Positions 49,411 through 60,588 of a DNA stretch of 64,000 bases are shown in pieces. The position numbers were made by a program, and so were the translations under genes. Position 1 is the stretch's first letter. Each line of letters begins with the position of its first letter. Where the stretch lies: assembly GCA_047495785.1 (NCBI GenBank), contig JBLDXI010000042.1:2294001-2358000 (forward strand), in the 5' to 3' direction. Below the pieces are notes generated by a model. That model did not search any database. It worked only from the letters and a program-made list of their open reading frames with translations, and was not told the origin of the DNA. Source of the stretch: Lepidodermella squamata (taxonomy: Eukaryota; Gastrotricha).

Positions 49411-51874
49411 ATGGGACTTCTGTCGGCTGGCGAACCTCTGACATGGGAGGAGACTAAAAAACTTGCCGATTTCATCAAGGAACATGGCATCCAGCAATTT
49501 ATCAACGTCTACAATCGCCATCGCTTGGTGAAGCGGGATTGCCTCCGATGGGGAGACGAGGTCAGTTTTCGATGCAGTTAACCTATCTTCGTGTCTGCGA
49601 ATTCCTTCCCATGTGTAATAATAATTTACCCCCTCTCCAATACGAATGTTCCCAATTATTTGCCTACGGCTGCTTCTTTATTTGAGGCAGTTTTTTTTAC
49701 ATCTATCACGTGCTGTGCAACTGCCCGGCAAATATTTGCTCTCAACTAACGTTGTTATGTAAACTCGTTAACTCGCATAGGCGCGGTTTTCTATACACAC
49801 TTGTAAAACACCGTTTTTCATTCTCGTTTCAGATCGAGTATACACTTGTGCGGTTCGATAGAGTGAACAAAAGAGTCCAAGCTAACCTGCGAGGCTCAGA
49901 ACTACTGCCAATTCTCGCCAAGCTAAAGTATGTTTGCTTAGTTTAAACATCGATGTGTTTGATGTAAATGAGTCGTCCTATTCTAGTGTGAACAAATCTG
50001 ACTGGAAGCCAGAATATGCTGACTACATGTTGGAAGGCACCCCATACCTGCCGTATGGCGGCGGCAGTCGAGATTTCAGCCAGGTTGAGGAGAATATGGC
50101 GCAGCGGCGGCGGTCTGTCGAGGCTTTACTCGGCGAAGATGAGGCTGTGTTGACTATTCCAGCCTTTCCTCGGATCGGGCTTCCCGGTTTCACCTACCCG
50201 GAAGTTGCCCCAACTCCAGAAAATTCCGTTTCGGGTTCGCTGTTTTTCCCGGATCGGGCTATTTTCCCCGAACATCCTCGTTTTGGTCTCTTGACTCAAA
50301 ATATCAGACGGAGAAGGGGGCGGAAAATCGCCATAAATATCCCGATTTTCAAGGATGAAAAAACCCCGAAAAATATGTTTGTCGAAGACCCTGAAAAGTT
50401 CTATGATGAAGAGGCGAAAAAGGCCGCGAAGCCTGATCACGTCTATATGGACGCGATGGGTTTCGGCATGGGCCTATGCTGTCTTCAGGTTACTTTCCAA
50501 GCAGTCGACATCGACGAAGCTCGTTATTTGTATGATCAACTGGCGAATATTTGCCCAATTATGATGGCATTGAGCGCGGGTACTCCGGTTTTACGCGGTG
50601 TTTTGACCGCCACGGACACCCGTTGGCAGGTGATTTCGGCCGCTGTAGATGACCGGACGTTGGAGGAAAGCGGTGAAGAGCCGCAGACATCAGCGAGATT
50701 CCGATTCCCGAAATCGCGCTACGACTCAATCGACAGCTATTTGAGCCCGATGGGCGCGCCATTTTCCGACTTGGACCCGTTCCCGGTCGAGCCTGGCTTC
50801 TACGCGCAGCTGACTCAGGCTGGTGTTGATTGCATCTTAGCCAGCCATATTGCCCATTTATTTTGCCGCGACCCTCTCACGGCGTACCGCGAGAAAATTC
50901 ACCAGAACGACGCGGTCGATACGGACCATTTCGAAAATATCCAGTCGACAAACTGGCAAACGCTTCGTTTCAAGCCACCCCCGCCACAGCCGCAACTCGA
51001 CCCGTTAACCAGCAGCGCGTGTAACCCGGAAAATGACCCGACGAAAACGAACCGCATCGGCTGGCGAGTAGAGTTCAGGCCTATGGAAATTCAATTCACG
51101 GATTTCGAAAACGCGGCTTTGACCGTTTTTGTCGTTCTTTTAACCCGAGTTATCATTTCGTTCCGGCTTAATTTTGTAATTCCGCTCAGTCGCGTTGATG
51201 AGAATTTGCGGCGGGGTCATAAGGCAAATGCGGTGACTGAGGAAAAGTTCTATTTTCGGACAAATGTTTTCACCAAGAATACTCCGCCCGAGGCGAAGCG
51301 GTGTTGTGAAGAGAATATGAATAAGCCGAATCAAACGAGGTGTTGTTCGGCTGAGGAGATTCGAATTGCGAACGAAAACTGCCGAATCGCCGAGTTGACC
51401 ATCGATCAAGTCGTGAATGGCTGTGAAGAGTTCACAGGTTTAGTCCCGCTGGCGAAAAGCTACCTCGCTGCTATCGACTGCGACGTGGAGACGCGGCGAA
51501 AAGTCTCCGTGTATCTCGATCTCATTTCCGGCCGCGCCACCGGTCGCTACAAGACTAACGCCCGGTGGATGCGTGATTTTATCCACTCGCACCCTGACTA
51601 TCACCGCGACTCGCGCGTCTCCGAACTCGTTCAATATGACATGCTAGAGCAAATCACGGCGATTTCGCGGCAACAAGTCACTGATAAGACACTACATCCG
51701 CTCGGGGCTTATTTTCAACGCCAGCCATCATCGGCTAATAACAGCTGCTCGGTCAGCCGGACCGCTTCAGTTTCAGCCGGCAGCGGCATGACAGCAGCAG
51801 CGACTGGCGATACTATGACCCCCGAACAACAAGACGACTTATTAGCTCGTCTAGTAAATGGCGTTTCCACCTGA
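49411..51874 (+). CDS. GCLC: Glutamate-cysteine ligase catalytic subunit
   Basis: Three exons, 49411-49560, 49833-49927 and 49987-51874 (710 residues). The start MGLLSAGEPLTWEETKKLAD matches MGLLSQGSPLSWEET of animal GCLC. Conserved blocks follow in order: DYMLEGTPYLPYGG, FPRIGLPGFT, INIPIFKDEKTP, KPDHVYMDAMGFGMGLCCLQ, RYLYDQLANICPIMMALSAG, ISAAVDDRTLEE, SRYDSIDSYL, NIQSTNWQTLRFKPPPP, GWRVEFRPMEIQFTDFENAA and ARWMRDFIHSHPDY. The enzyme makes gamma-glutamylcysteine, the limiting step of glutathione synthesis, in the cytosol. It is longer than the human enzyme (637) because of inserts such as SSACNPENDPTKT before GWRVEF and a Ser-rich C-terminal extension. Intron 2 is 59 nt with GTATGT...TTCTAG. 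Confidence 0.97.
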
Positions 51875-53656
51875 AAAGACAGTATTTCCCCCCTTAATTT
51901 CCATTTCTTTCTCGAAAAATTCACCAAGCGACAGCGAGTCATATCACAAAAAGATGGGCATGAAGCCAATTTAAGATAAGTCTATATTTAAACTTGAGAT
52001 AAACCAGCGGTCTTGGCGGATTTTTCGGGAAATGTTGTGGTGAAATTATAAACAACAAAACAATCTGGACTCGCGTGTCTTACATGCTTGAGGAAACGAG
52101 TATAACGAAATCAATGAATTCAAATTCGCTTCACTTCTTGACTACACTTTATTATGCACAGCAAAATTGTTGTTGATTTCGGCTAGTGTTGGCTGAAACA
52201 CTCAATCTCGTGTTTTATTTAGGCTGCTATTCCAATTCTTTTAATCACATAAATGTCATTCTCTCTCGCTGTTTTCTTCAAGTCTCGTATCTCTACTCCG
52301 GTTTTTTGTCTGCCGAGCTTTGCGTTGTATCGGCGATTTCTGCCCTGTGTGGCTCTTCATTCGGATAAAATAATTATTTTTTTGCTATTGTTCGTACACC
52401 ACCACAGTCAGGAAGCAATAATGTAATTTTTAATCTGCGGGAAAGAGCGGATTCGTGTAATTCTTGAATATATATTAGTAAAATCTAATAGTCTGAGAAA
52501 TCCCTGGGAATCAATCTTGTGCGAGTGTGTAATGATGATTATGCCTATATATATATTGATGAAAGCCACGTTATTTTTTATAATGAATTACTTTCTTTCT
52601 CTTCTTTCACATATTTCATCCGACTCTGTATGTTGTTTTTTACCCTGCGGTGAAAGACGTTCATACGAGCGGTTATTTTGACTGGTTGGAAAATGAAAAA
52701 GCTTTGATTTCTCGACGTGATCTATCCAGACTCGGTGTTCTCTGCTTCTCTTCAGCGCTTTATTATTCGTCACTTTTTTGCTGAAAGGAAACCTGAAGAA
52801 ATTAGCAACGGTTGTTCGAAGTTGATTCGCCATGTTGTATCGTATTCGAGTGAGAAAAATATATGTATATCAGCCGTTGTGAAAGAGAAAACCTGGCCGT
52901 GTTTATTTTTCTGCTATAAAATGCGTAATATATTTATAATGTCGCTTGAAAAAAATCCCCTTGAAATAGTTTCCTTTCTTTCATAGCTTTAACACAAATT
53001 TCCTCGAAGTAAGGCTTAGTTTCACGTGGCAATGCATCAAAAATATCCCGGCTTCTATGCACACGAATTGATTTGAAATTTGAACCACGGTGAATAAACC
53101 TATATTTAATATATACTGTTAGATTCCGCGTCATGAGATAAGGTGAGAACAGGCGAGAGAAACGAATTAGTCGATAAAATTCTGCGGGTGCATCTCGTAC
53201 GGTCCGCTATCATGGTTAAAAATGCGCTTGTGATTATTGATTCTCTATCATATTATTAATTATTATTATAATTGGCTGATGATTTTTAATGATTACATGT
53301 ATGAAACAATGGAATTACTGATGATGATTACAGATCTTGACATCCTCGCTACGTTGTTCTACCGAATAGATGAAATGAAAGAAAATAAATTTGAATAGTT
53401 TTCTCACTTGTGCACCGTGTTCGTGCATTTTTTGCGCGGACGGAAGTACAGGCGTTTGTTTTACAAGAAATCGATGCGAGAGAAGCCGCTCAATTAGTCG
53501 CTGCGATGAGAGCTTTATCGAATTTCATTACAGCCGCTAATCATAATAAAGTCGACTGAATAAATTAAGGTGGACTGAAAACCGCAAAAAATACACCACT
53601 TAGGACACTCGATTTGGACAGGTGTAAATTTGAGCTCCTTGTAAATTAGAAGGTGG
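51875..53656. other. Noncoding region downstream of GCLC
   Basis: 1.8 kb AT-rich sequence with no supported coding region. Contains GCLC 3' UTR and unremarkable spacer. Confidence 0.4.
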
Positions 53657-54738
53657 TAAATTTGGACAAAAGCATGGTATTCTGCTCTAGAAAATCAGAA
53701 AAACTTATAAAAATGCAGGGGGGGAGGCAAAATGGGCAAAATTCCGCAATTCTCCCAATTTTGTTACCTTGGTTTTATAAAAATGGTAGCGATTGGATAA
53801 ATTTGGACACTTGTAGGGTCATTTTGGACACCTCGTTAGCATACCGTAAAATCCGAATTAGAAGGCACTGCCCTATATTTGAAACTATCGAACCCAAACC
53901 CCTGCCCTATAAACGCGACCTGCCCTGTATTTCGGGTCTGCCCTATATTTTTTAAAATGACCTCGTCCAATGGTAGCACATGAAAAATTCCTTATATTAA
54001 GGGCGCAAATTTACTATCCATTTTTGGCGTAGCCACCAACTGCTGTTACAAAATGACCCATCGCGCTCAGCGTTGTGTAAACGAATCGCGATCATTTGTT
54101 GACCCTCGGGGATTAAGGTGGATTCGCTGACGCAACAGGCAACGGGTAACCTTTAGGAGCTCGCTTCCATGCTTCATGTGAGTCATTAGTATCCGATCAA
54201 AGGGCACTGCCCTCTAAACAGGGTCTGCCCTTTATTTGTTCAAACAATCGACCTTCACCCTCTGCCTTATACACGGGCCTGCCCTCTATTTAGGTTCTGT
54301 CTTCTAATATGGATTTTACGGTATTCATAATCGTCGGGATGCGTGCAGAACTTCAAGCTTTCCTTGAAATTCCGAAAAAATTGCACACACGGTGTCAAAG
54401 AAGTGATGACGTCTTTTAAACTCGAGCTCACCTGTAAAAAATCCCAAGCACCATATGTCCCATTTTTTTTACCAGTCGACAGCTCATGGGGTCAACTACT
54501 GCTGGTAAATTTTTCAGAGCAATAGGCTTTCAGGTTGACCGGGAATAAAGGGGCCTCGAATCGACGATTTGAGAGATTCCACATTATTATTTATTACAAA
54601 ACGGGTAACTTTCAGAATACCTTTAATTTTTCTACCGTTGGAAAGCCCATCTTTCAAGGCACATCGAGGTTTGAATGGGTTTTTTCAACCTCACTGATAG
54701 AACACTCTTACGCGTAGAAGTCGTTTTGTCCAAATTTA
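53657..54738. mobile_element. Possible outer transposon remnant with inverted TAAATTTGGACAAAA ends
   Basis: TAAATTTGGACAAAA at 53657-53671 is inverted exactly at 54724-54738, and AAATTTGGAC-like words cluster near both ends. A second element (53844-54321) lies inside. No coding frame is intact. The grouping as one outer element is tentative. Confidence 0.35.
53844..54321. mobile_element. Nonautonomous DNA element with CCGTAAAATCC ends
   Basis: The left end CCGTAAAATCCGAATTAGAA and the inverted right end CCGTAAAATCCATATTAGAA form imperfect terminal repeats flanked by TA on both sides. The interior repeats CTGCCCT(c/a)TA-like words on both arms. The left ~40 bp are nearly identical to the inverted right tip of the MULE-type element in the NDUFAF1 intron, and similarity continues beyond, so both belong to one family. 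Confidence 0.75.
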
Positions 54739-54960
54739 GCCAAATTTATCCAAATTTAGCCCCCTTACGGTACCGTTTTTCGACGTTTTTTATTTGTTTC
54801 GAATTCAATTCTCATCGGTTATTCTAAAAATATTGGCACAACCATTTGTTATGGGTGAATGTATATGTATAAATGAATAAAACACATCGATGAGTGACTC
54901 TCAAGTCACTAAATAGCATTAAGCAGTTAGGTATCAGTTATACAGGCCACAAAAAATCAA
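54739..54960. other. Spacer after the LDLa/MAM gene
   Basis: 222 bp of AT-rich 3' sequence of the minus-strand gene; nothing else seen. Confidence 0.4.
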
Positions 54961-57900
54961 TCACACATCTTCATCATTTATCAGCATATCTAACATCATC
55001 TGAGTACTATCGTTTTGAAGCCGGTTGAAATGATGGCCGTCGCGATTGCCGAACGACGCATTGTCAGCACCGCCACGAGGCGGGGACGTGCTCACAGGCC
55101 GATGCCCGCCTCCCGCTCGGTACCACGTTATCACCTTCTTAGTCGCAGTGTAAGAAACGAAAACAACTAGAGCGACCGAGATGGCAGCACTAACGATGAC
55201 AAAAAACACTTTGACACCACTCCAAGAATCCGAGTCACCCGAAGATTCTTGCGAACCTTTCTTCGTGGATATTTCATCATCCAAACAGTTTCTCTCGAAA
55301 CCATGTTCCTTCCCTTCGGGACCGGGGCAGACCTCGGAAAGGAACGATTTCACTGAAAAACGGCCGCAGACAAATGTTTTCGGGAAGCATCTTTGATCTG
55401 TAGTACATCGGATTTGAGTAGTATCGTTACATTTCAGCTCTCGAGTGGACGTAATCACATAATCCTCTTCGAAACATGACCCGGTCAAAATAACGCTTTC
55501 GACGACAATTTCGCGATTCTTTTCTCCCGAAGTGCCTTCGAGCTGCAAGCTAACAAGGCGTTGCGTATTAGCCGCGAAATCTGACGGGCAGTAATTGAAA
55601 GGAATTCGAGTGAAGCTATTGTTGCCTTTTTTCGGGTCGTAATCTGCCGCAGTAACTTGCCATATCTTCCGGCGGCGCGTTACCGAAGACTTGGTGAAAG
55701 ATCCATCGACGCCCTGCTCCTCCAGAACAACAGCAAGATACGACCCAGGCTGTTGGCCGGTTCGAAATTCGTATCGGAGCAAAATATGACAGCTAGCAAG
55801 ATTGCAGGTCTTCTCCATTGCAGTGAACCGGCGAATTTCTGTGGTGGTTATTTCGGCTTGAGACGTTGGTGGGACGGTTGGCTGAGAAAAGGTACAACTT
55901 CTCTTGTCTTTTGCGCTGCTGCTGGAACCAGTGACGTTATTGCAAAATACCAACTCCTCACCACACGCCTCTCGGAGAGGATCTAAAAGCAAACAAAAAA
56001 TGTTATAAATTACTCATTTATGACTTTTTCCCGAAATTTCATGGAATTTCATGTACGCAGCAGCGAACAATGAAGTGTGAGCACTATACATAAGCGAGCT
56101 CGCACACTTAGCTAATGGCTGGAAGCAGTGGCGTGCTTCTGTAACTCAGCGACTTGAGAGCCGGGCTTGCCGAACGGCCGGCCGGTGGGAGCCCTGTCTC
56201 TGGATGTCACATGTCGATCGAGCGCCCCGTGTAAGTACGCCATCAACATGGTCGGCGCGGTGGAGGCCGTGCTGCCCAGGTTGTGTAATGACACGTCAAA
56301 GGTCAGGTCCTAACGGAAGCAGCCTAACGATGTGCGTGGTGAGCGGTACCGGGACAGTGCTTGTGAATGTGCGCCTTAGCCAGCCCATCGGTTCAGACGG
56401 ACGCAAATCTTTTTTTTATTTTTTTATTTTTATTAATTTAATTAAAACAATCTAATGCCCAAAAAATCTTAGGAAACCCATGATTCGCCCTGTTACCTAA
56501 CCCTCGGACCTCTATTTTGAAGTCATATAAAATCCTCACCTTCAATGAATTCCACACATTTTGCGGCAGAGTGGTCCATTCGGCAAGATAGGGCTTTCGG
56601 CGGGCAGTTAGCAGGGCTAGCTGCAACAGGCTTCCCACACTCGGACGAGAAAGCAATTTTAGCCAGGCCGACAGGATGATCTTTGATTGTCGGATAATCA
56701 TGTTCACCGAGTAATCCGCGAACTTTTGAATGCACCAAGGTAATCGTTGTCATAGATTCCGGCAGGAATACAAGTCGAAATTTCTGCATGGTTAAATTTG
56801 CGAAGTTCGTAAAATCAATTTTGCCAACTCGCCACTTCGTGACGGAGGTCATATTCGAGAAAAAGTGATCGTTAAACAGCCAAGTGGCGCGGCCTTCGTC
56901 GCTGAGATGGATGACAGACAGAGCTGTCCCGGGCCAGAGTCGGTATTGAAAATTCATTGTGCAATTATCGGGATTCATATTCTCATACATGTTAGATAGT
57001 AAGGCTCGGCTCTCGAGAAATTCCGGAGCGGCGATAAATTGGAACACAGAATCTGTTACAGCGATAATGCAAGGCTGGCCGTTACAGAGTGACATTTTTT
57101 GAGGCGGCCAGAGCCAATTATCACCTGGGAAATTTATGGTCAAGTCCAAAAATTACTTAAGTTTCACTTGAATTTACCTGTTAACCAGCCGCAAGTGTCA
57201 GGATAACGCATATCGCATGTACCACCGCAAGTCGTTTCGTCGCTGCAATCATGGCAATCACATAAAAAGTCGCACTTGTTCGCCGGGGAGTAGCAGAATT
57301 CCTTCGCATGGCTGCCGTCTTTCGGCGCCAGCATGCTGTCAATAATCTTACTCGGTTCCAAGGCCTGCGCAGAACAAGCCAACTCATCTTGCCTACAACC
57401 AACATCCTGCCGTTCTGGGAATTTAGTATACACCACCCTGCAGCCATGAGAGTAAGACAGGCCCCAAATGCCGACGAATCCATTAACGCCAACCCGTGTA
57501 GTGGCCACCATTCGGTCTTTATCTCGTAATTGAATCCTTATCTGCGGCTTGTGAAAATCCATTCGCATCGGTTCGTCAACCAGCTTTTCAACCTTGGTCA
57601 TGTGGTGATTGAACATTTTTAGTTCAATCTGCTCACGAATCCAGCCATTTGCAGCAACTTGTTCCAATTCCTCGGCGAAAGGCATCGCCGATTTTGAAGC
57701 GGTATCGATTACACTGAAGTCAACGTCTAAACCCGGTGGGACGTAGTAGAAAAATCGAAGCCAGCACTTCGTCGTCACGTCATTTATATCGCGAATCGCG
57801 TCGATTTCAGGTAAGGAAAAGAGAAAACTGTCATCAGCCTGGCGCAATTTATCGCTTAAATCGACGACAAGAGGCGCTCCATTCGGAAAATCGGGTTGGT

Positions 57901-60588
57901 CTGTAACTGAGGGCAGTATCACGCCGTTTGGCAGTTCGGGAACTGGGGGGATGAAGCCGTCTAATCTTTGAAAATTTGATTGGCCATAGCCGACTTTTGG
58001 AATGATTCGCCCTTCAATAGGGTTCCAGCCGTTAGCAATGTTGCAACCATTCGGGAACATGCAGTGTTCTGTGCGGTGGCCACACCCGGCTGTTTCTGGC
58101 TTCTCATCCGACGCATCCCCGCAATCGTCAACAAAATCGCAAACTGCAGCCCAAGTAATCTTTTTACCATTGACGCATGTAAAAGCTGTAGTAGGAGCCG
58201 CGTCCGGTGCCAGGTAATCACAAAACTCCCATGAAACGTTGCCCAGCGCCTTTCTACCCGTGAAATTCGACCACTGTTCAGCTTGAATAACCAGGTTGAA
58301 ATCGCGGTACGCACCAATTCTAGCCACAAGATCAAGCTCGCCTTTGTAAGAGCCGTGGATTGAAGCCACGAGTCGCTCATCTACCACTGTTTTGTCATTT
58401 TTCTTCCGGAGAAAAACCTTCCAATGACCGATGTTGCTAGATCCTTCGGAGGCCACGCGAACTCGAACTTGGCATTGAGGAGCGACTTCTTGAATAACCT
58501 CACTCTCAAGCTCAACCCGCCCACTCTCGTCCTTTTTTATGTCGTTGTTTTTGTTAACGCAAAGCATGCAATTGCCGTAGCCGAATTCGGCTGCTTCGCA
58601 CGCAACCCATTCTTTGATTTCTTTGCAAGTTTCAAATTTGAATGCAGATGATACGGTAACTTTAAAGCCGCAATCTGTAAATGCTGCGTAAGTTGTGCCA
58701 TTTGCAGCACAATTTCTAACGCCGGCTTTTACCGATGGCCTTTTGGGGTCCGGTTTCTGGGTTGTTTGAGGTGACGTTATTTGTTGTGTAGTAGTGGGAA
58801 CTGTTGCTGGCGGGGCAGTTGGCTGAGGAGCGGTACCTTTTGTTTCTGGAAAATAATCAATTAAATTGTTTACTCAACTTGGTTTTATTCAGCTCACCGT
58901 TTTGGCTGGAAGTTACTTTGAAAGACAGAGAAATGAGAAAGATTGTCAGAAGTTTTTGAAGATTGCCTGGTCGCATTTTACTGCCAGTGAAAAAAAATGT
59001 AGAATGAATGTCTTGTCATATCAGCTTTTGTTTTTCGAAGCTCACATATGTTGTCCTGCTGATAAAATAACCGAGGGAAAGCAATATAGGAGCGTTTATT
59101 GCCTGTTTTATCGCTTTTCCATGTTACAAAAATGAGTCGCCGAATTTTATCAGACTTGGGGAAATTCTACACCAAGGAACTGCAAAACAATAAACAAAAT
59201 GAAAGTATGATAAAAGATATTGGTATTTACTTTAATATTCCTAATCAGAGGTTCTTTTTCCTAATATATTTAAGAAAACGCTATATAGTTTTTCGATGTG
59301 CTGTATAACAAGAGTTTCTTCTCGGTACCGAAGGCATAGCTCAGTGCACGTAGATAAGAAATATATGATGATGATTAAGCGACACGTCGGTGACTTTGTG
59401 GCGCGGTATCGTTATTACAGCCGCTTTCAGTGATTACAGGTCACTTTGCGCACACGCGTTTTTGCATATCAGCCTACTTTTGCGATGCATTACTATTATT
59501 AATGTGTTATGTATCTGAAGAAATATTTGCAGGTGATAAAACACATGCGTGGCTGAATGTCATGCGGCAAAAGTGGTATATATGGTATATATGCAACGAG
59601 GCGGTGGTGTTTTACTACACCGGAAATATTTATTCGTAAAAGCTGTAATACCACCCTAAAACGAGTGTTCGAAGGTTTGATAATCTTGGCCAAGCTGTGC
59701 TGAGCCACTAATGAGGAATTTGTGAGCTCACTTCCGGCATCTGATAACGGCATAAAAAACACGAAAATATGTTTAACCAGACGATTTAATTGTAATTTAT
59801 TAGTTACAACGACCAGTGATAAAATAAAATCATACTCAATATAATATTTAATATTAAATCAGCAGAAAAAATAATTGGAAGAAAGCAGCAAAAATTAATT
59901 TTCGAATCATTGAACCAGGTTGCGAATAAAAAATTGATCGACAGGACGAAACTACTTGAGTATCATTAAATGCTGAAAATCGAATATTAATTATTTTTTC
60001 ATTTAGCCATGAAAGATTACTCACCTGTTTTTTGGACCTGAGTGGCACCTTGTTCGATGTCGTCCTCATAGTCGCGTTTTTCGAAAGGCTTGGTAACCAT
60101 TTGATCGGAAGCTGGTGATGGGGTTGTTTCTTCAGAATTGTAAGCAGTTATACCTCCTAAAAATGAAGAATGATTTTATCAATAACTTTTGAGAAGACGT
60201 TTGCCTATTCTAAAGCATCATCTATATCGAGGTATTTCGATGAATTTTTCTTTAACACTTTTTTCTTATCGATATTTCCAATAATAAAGGGACTCCTAGC
60301 TCTCTTAAAGAGGCCTTATTTTTAACACAAGTACTGGCGGAATTTACCCAGTAGAAGAGCTGTGCCACCGAGGATGAGAGCGGATGCGAGAACAAGTGCC
60401 TAAAAAACAATAAAACCGATATTATCAAGTCTTCTTTAAAATGGAACAAAATAAGTCTTCGTTTATTGCTCAGTCGAGTCCTTCATATGAAGAATCAATC
60501 AATATAGTCTAGAAAATTCTAAGGATTAGGTATAGAATATTCAACTCACGACGACAAATACCCAGTTATCTTCTCGACCAGTGGACAT
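54961..60588 (-). CDS. Single-pass membrane protein with LDLa modules and MAM-like domains
   Basis: Six exons: 60550-60588, 60348-60399, 60025-60156, 57178-58845, 56540-57124 and 54961-55982 (3498 nt, 1165 residues). All but the first intron are in phase 1. Exons 1-2 encode a signal sequence (MSTGREDNWVFVVALVLASA and on). Exon 3 is a polar linker with KRDYEDD. Exon 4 has a Cys-rich start and an LDLa module (CDFVDDCGDASDE). A MAM-like domain follows (CNIANGWNPIEG to GIWGLSYSHGC), then a second LDLa (NKCDFLCDCHDCSDET). Exon 5 is a second MAM-like unit beginning CGWLTGDNWLWPPQ. Exon 6 has a third, then a degenerate LDLa, a membrane helix (VKVFFVIVSAAISVALVVFV) and a 70-residue cytoplasmic tail ending in an acidic LINDEDV. 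It is probably a cell-surface receptor or adhesion protein; no orthologue is recognised. If intron 2 is retained, the frame stops after 38 residues, giving a tiny membrane peptide. Confidence 0.82.
56086..56095 (+). promoter_or_regulatory. TATA-like element upstream of SRP RNA
   Basis: TATACATAAG lies about 22-31 bp before the predicted SRP RNA start, the spacing of external promoter elements of RNA polymerase III genes. Confidence 0.4.
56117..56409 (+). ncRNA. RN7SL: Signal recognition particle RNA (7SL)
   Basis: About 293 nt aligning by eye with animal 7SL RNA from end to end. The 5' Alu domain is present (GCAGTGGCGTGC, CTGTAACTCAGC, GACTTGAGAGCC; compare GCGGTGGCGCGTGCCTGTAG and GCTACTCGGGAGGC in the human RNA). 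The S domain has helix 6 (TACGCCATCAACATGGTC) and the SRP54-binding helix 8 (GGTCAGGTC, ACGGAAGCAGCC). The returning strand has GTGCTTGTGAATGTGCGCC. A run of eight T follows at once. The RNA scaffolds the particle that targets secretory and membrane proteins to the ER. It lies inside the last intron of the minus-strand LDLa/MAM gene, in the opposite orientation. Ends are approximate by a few bases. Confidence 0.93.
56410..56417 (+). terminator. RNA polymerase III terminator of SRP RNA
   Basis: T8 directly after the SRP RNA body, followed by further T-runs that could act as back-up terminators. Confidence 0.85.
58846..60024. other. Intron 3 of the LDLa/MAM gene
   Basis: 1.18 kb between the 132-nt exon 3 and the large exon 4, with a GTGAGT donor and TTTTCCAG acceptor. 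AT-rich; no nested gene or clear repeat was seen. Confidence 0.6.

Noticed and set aside
60322-60399. Stand-alone two-exon gene for a 38-residue membrane peptide
   Set aside because: A donor inside the second exon joins in phase to the next exons of the LDLa/MAM gene and supplies its signal sequence, so a separate gene is not needed.
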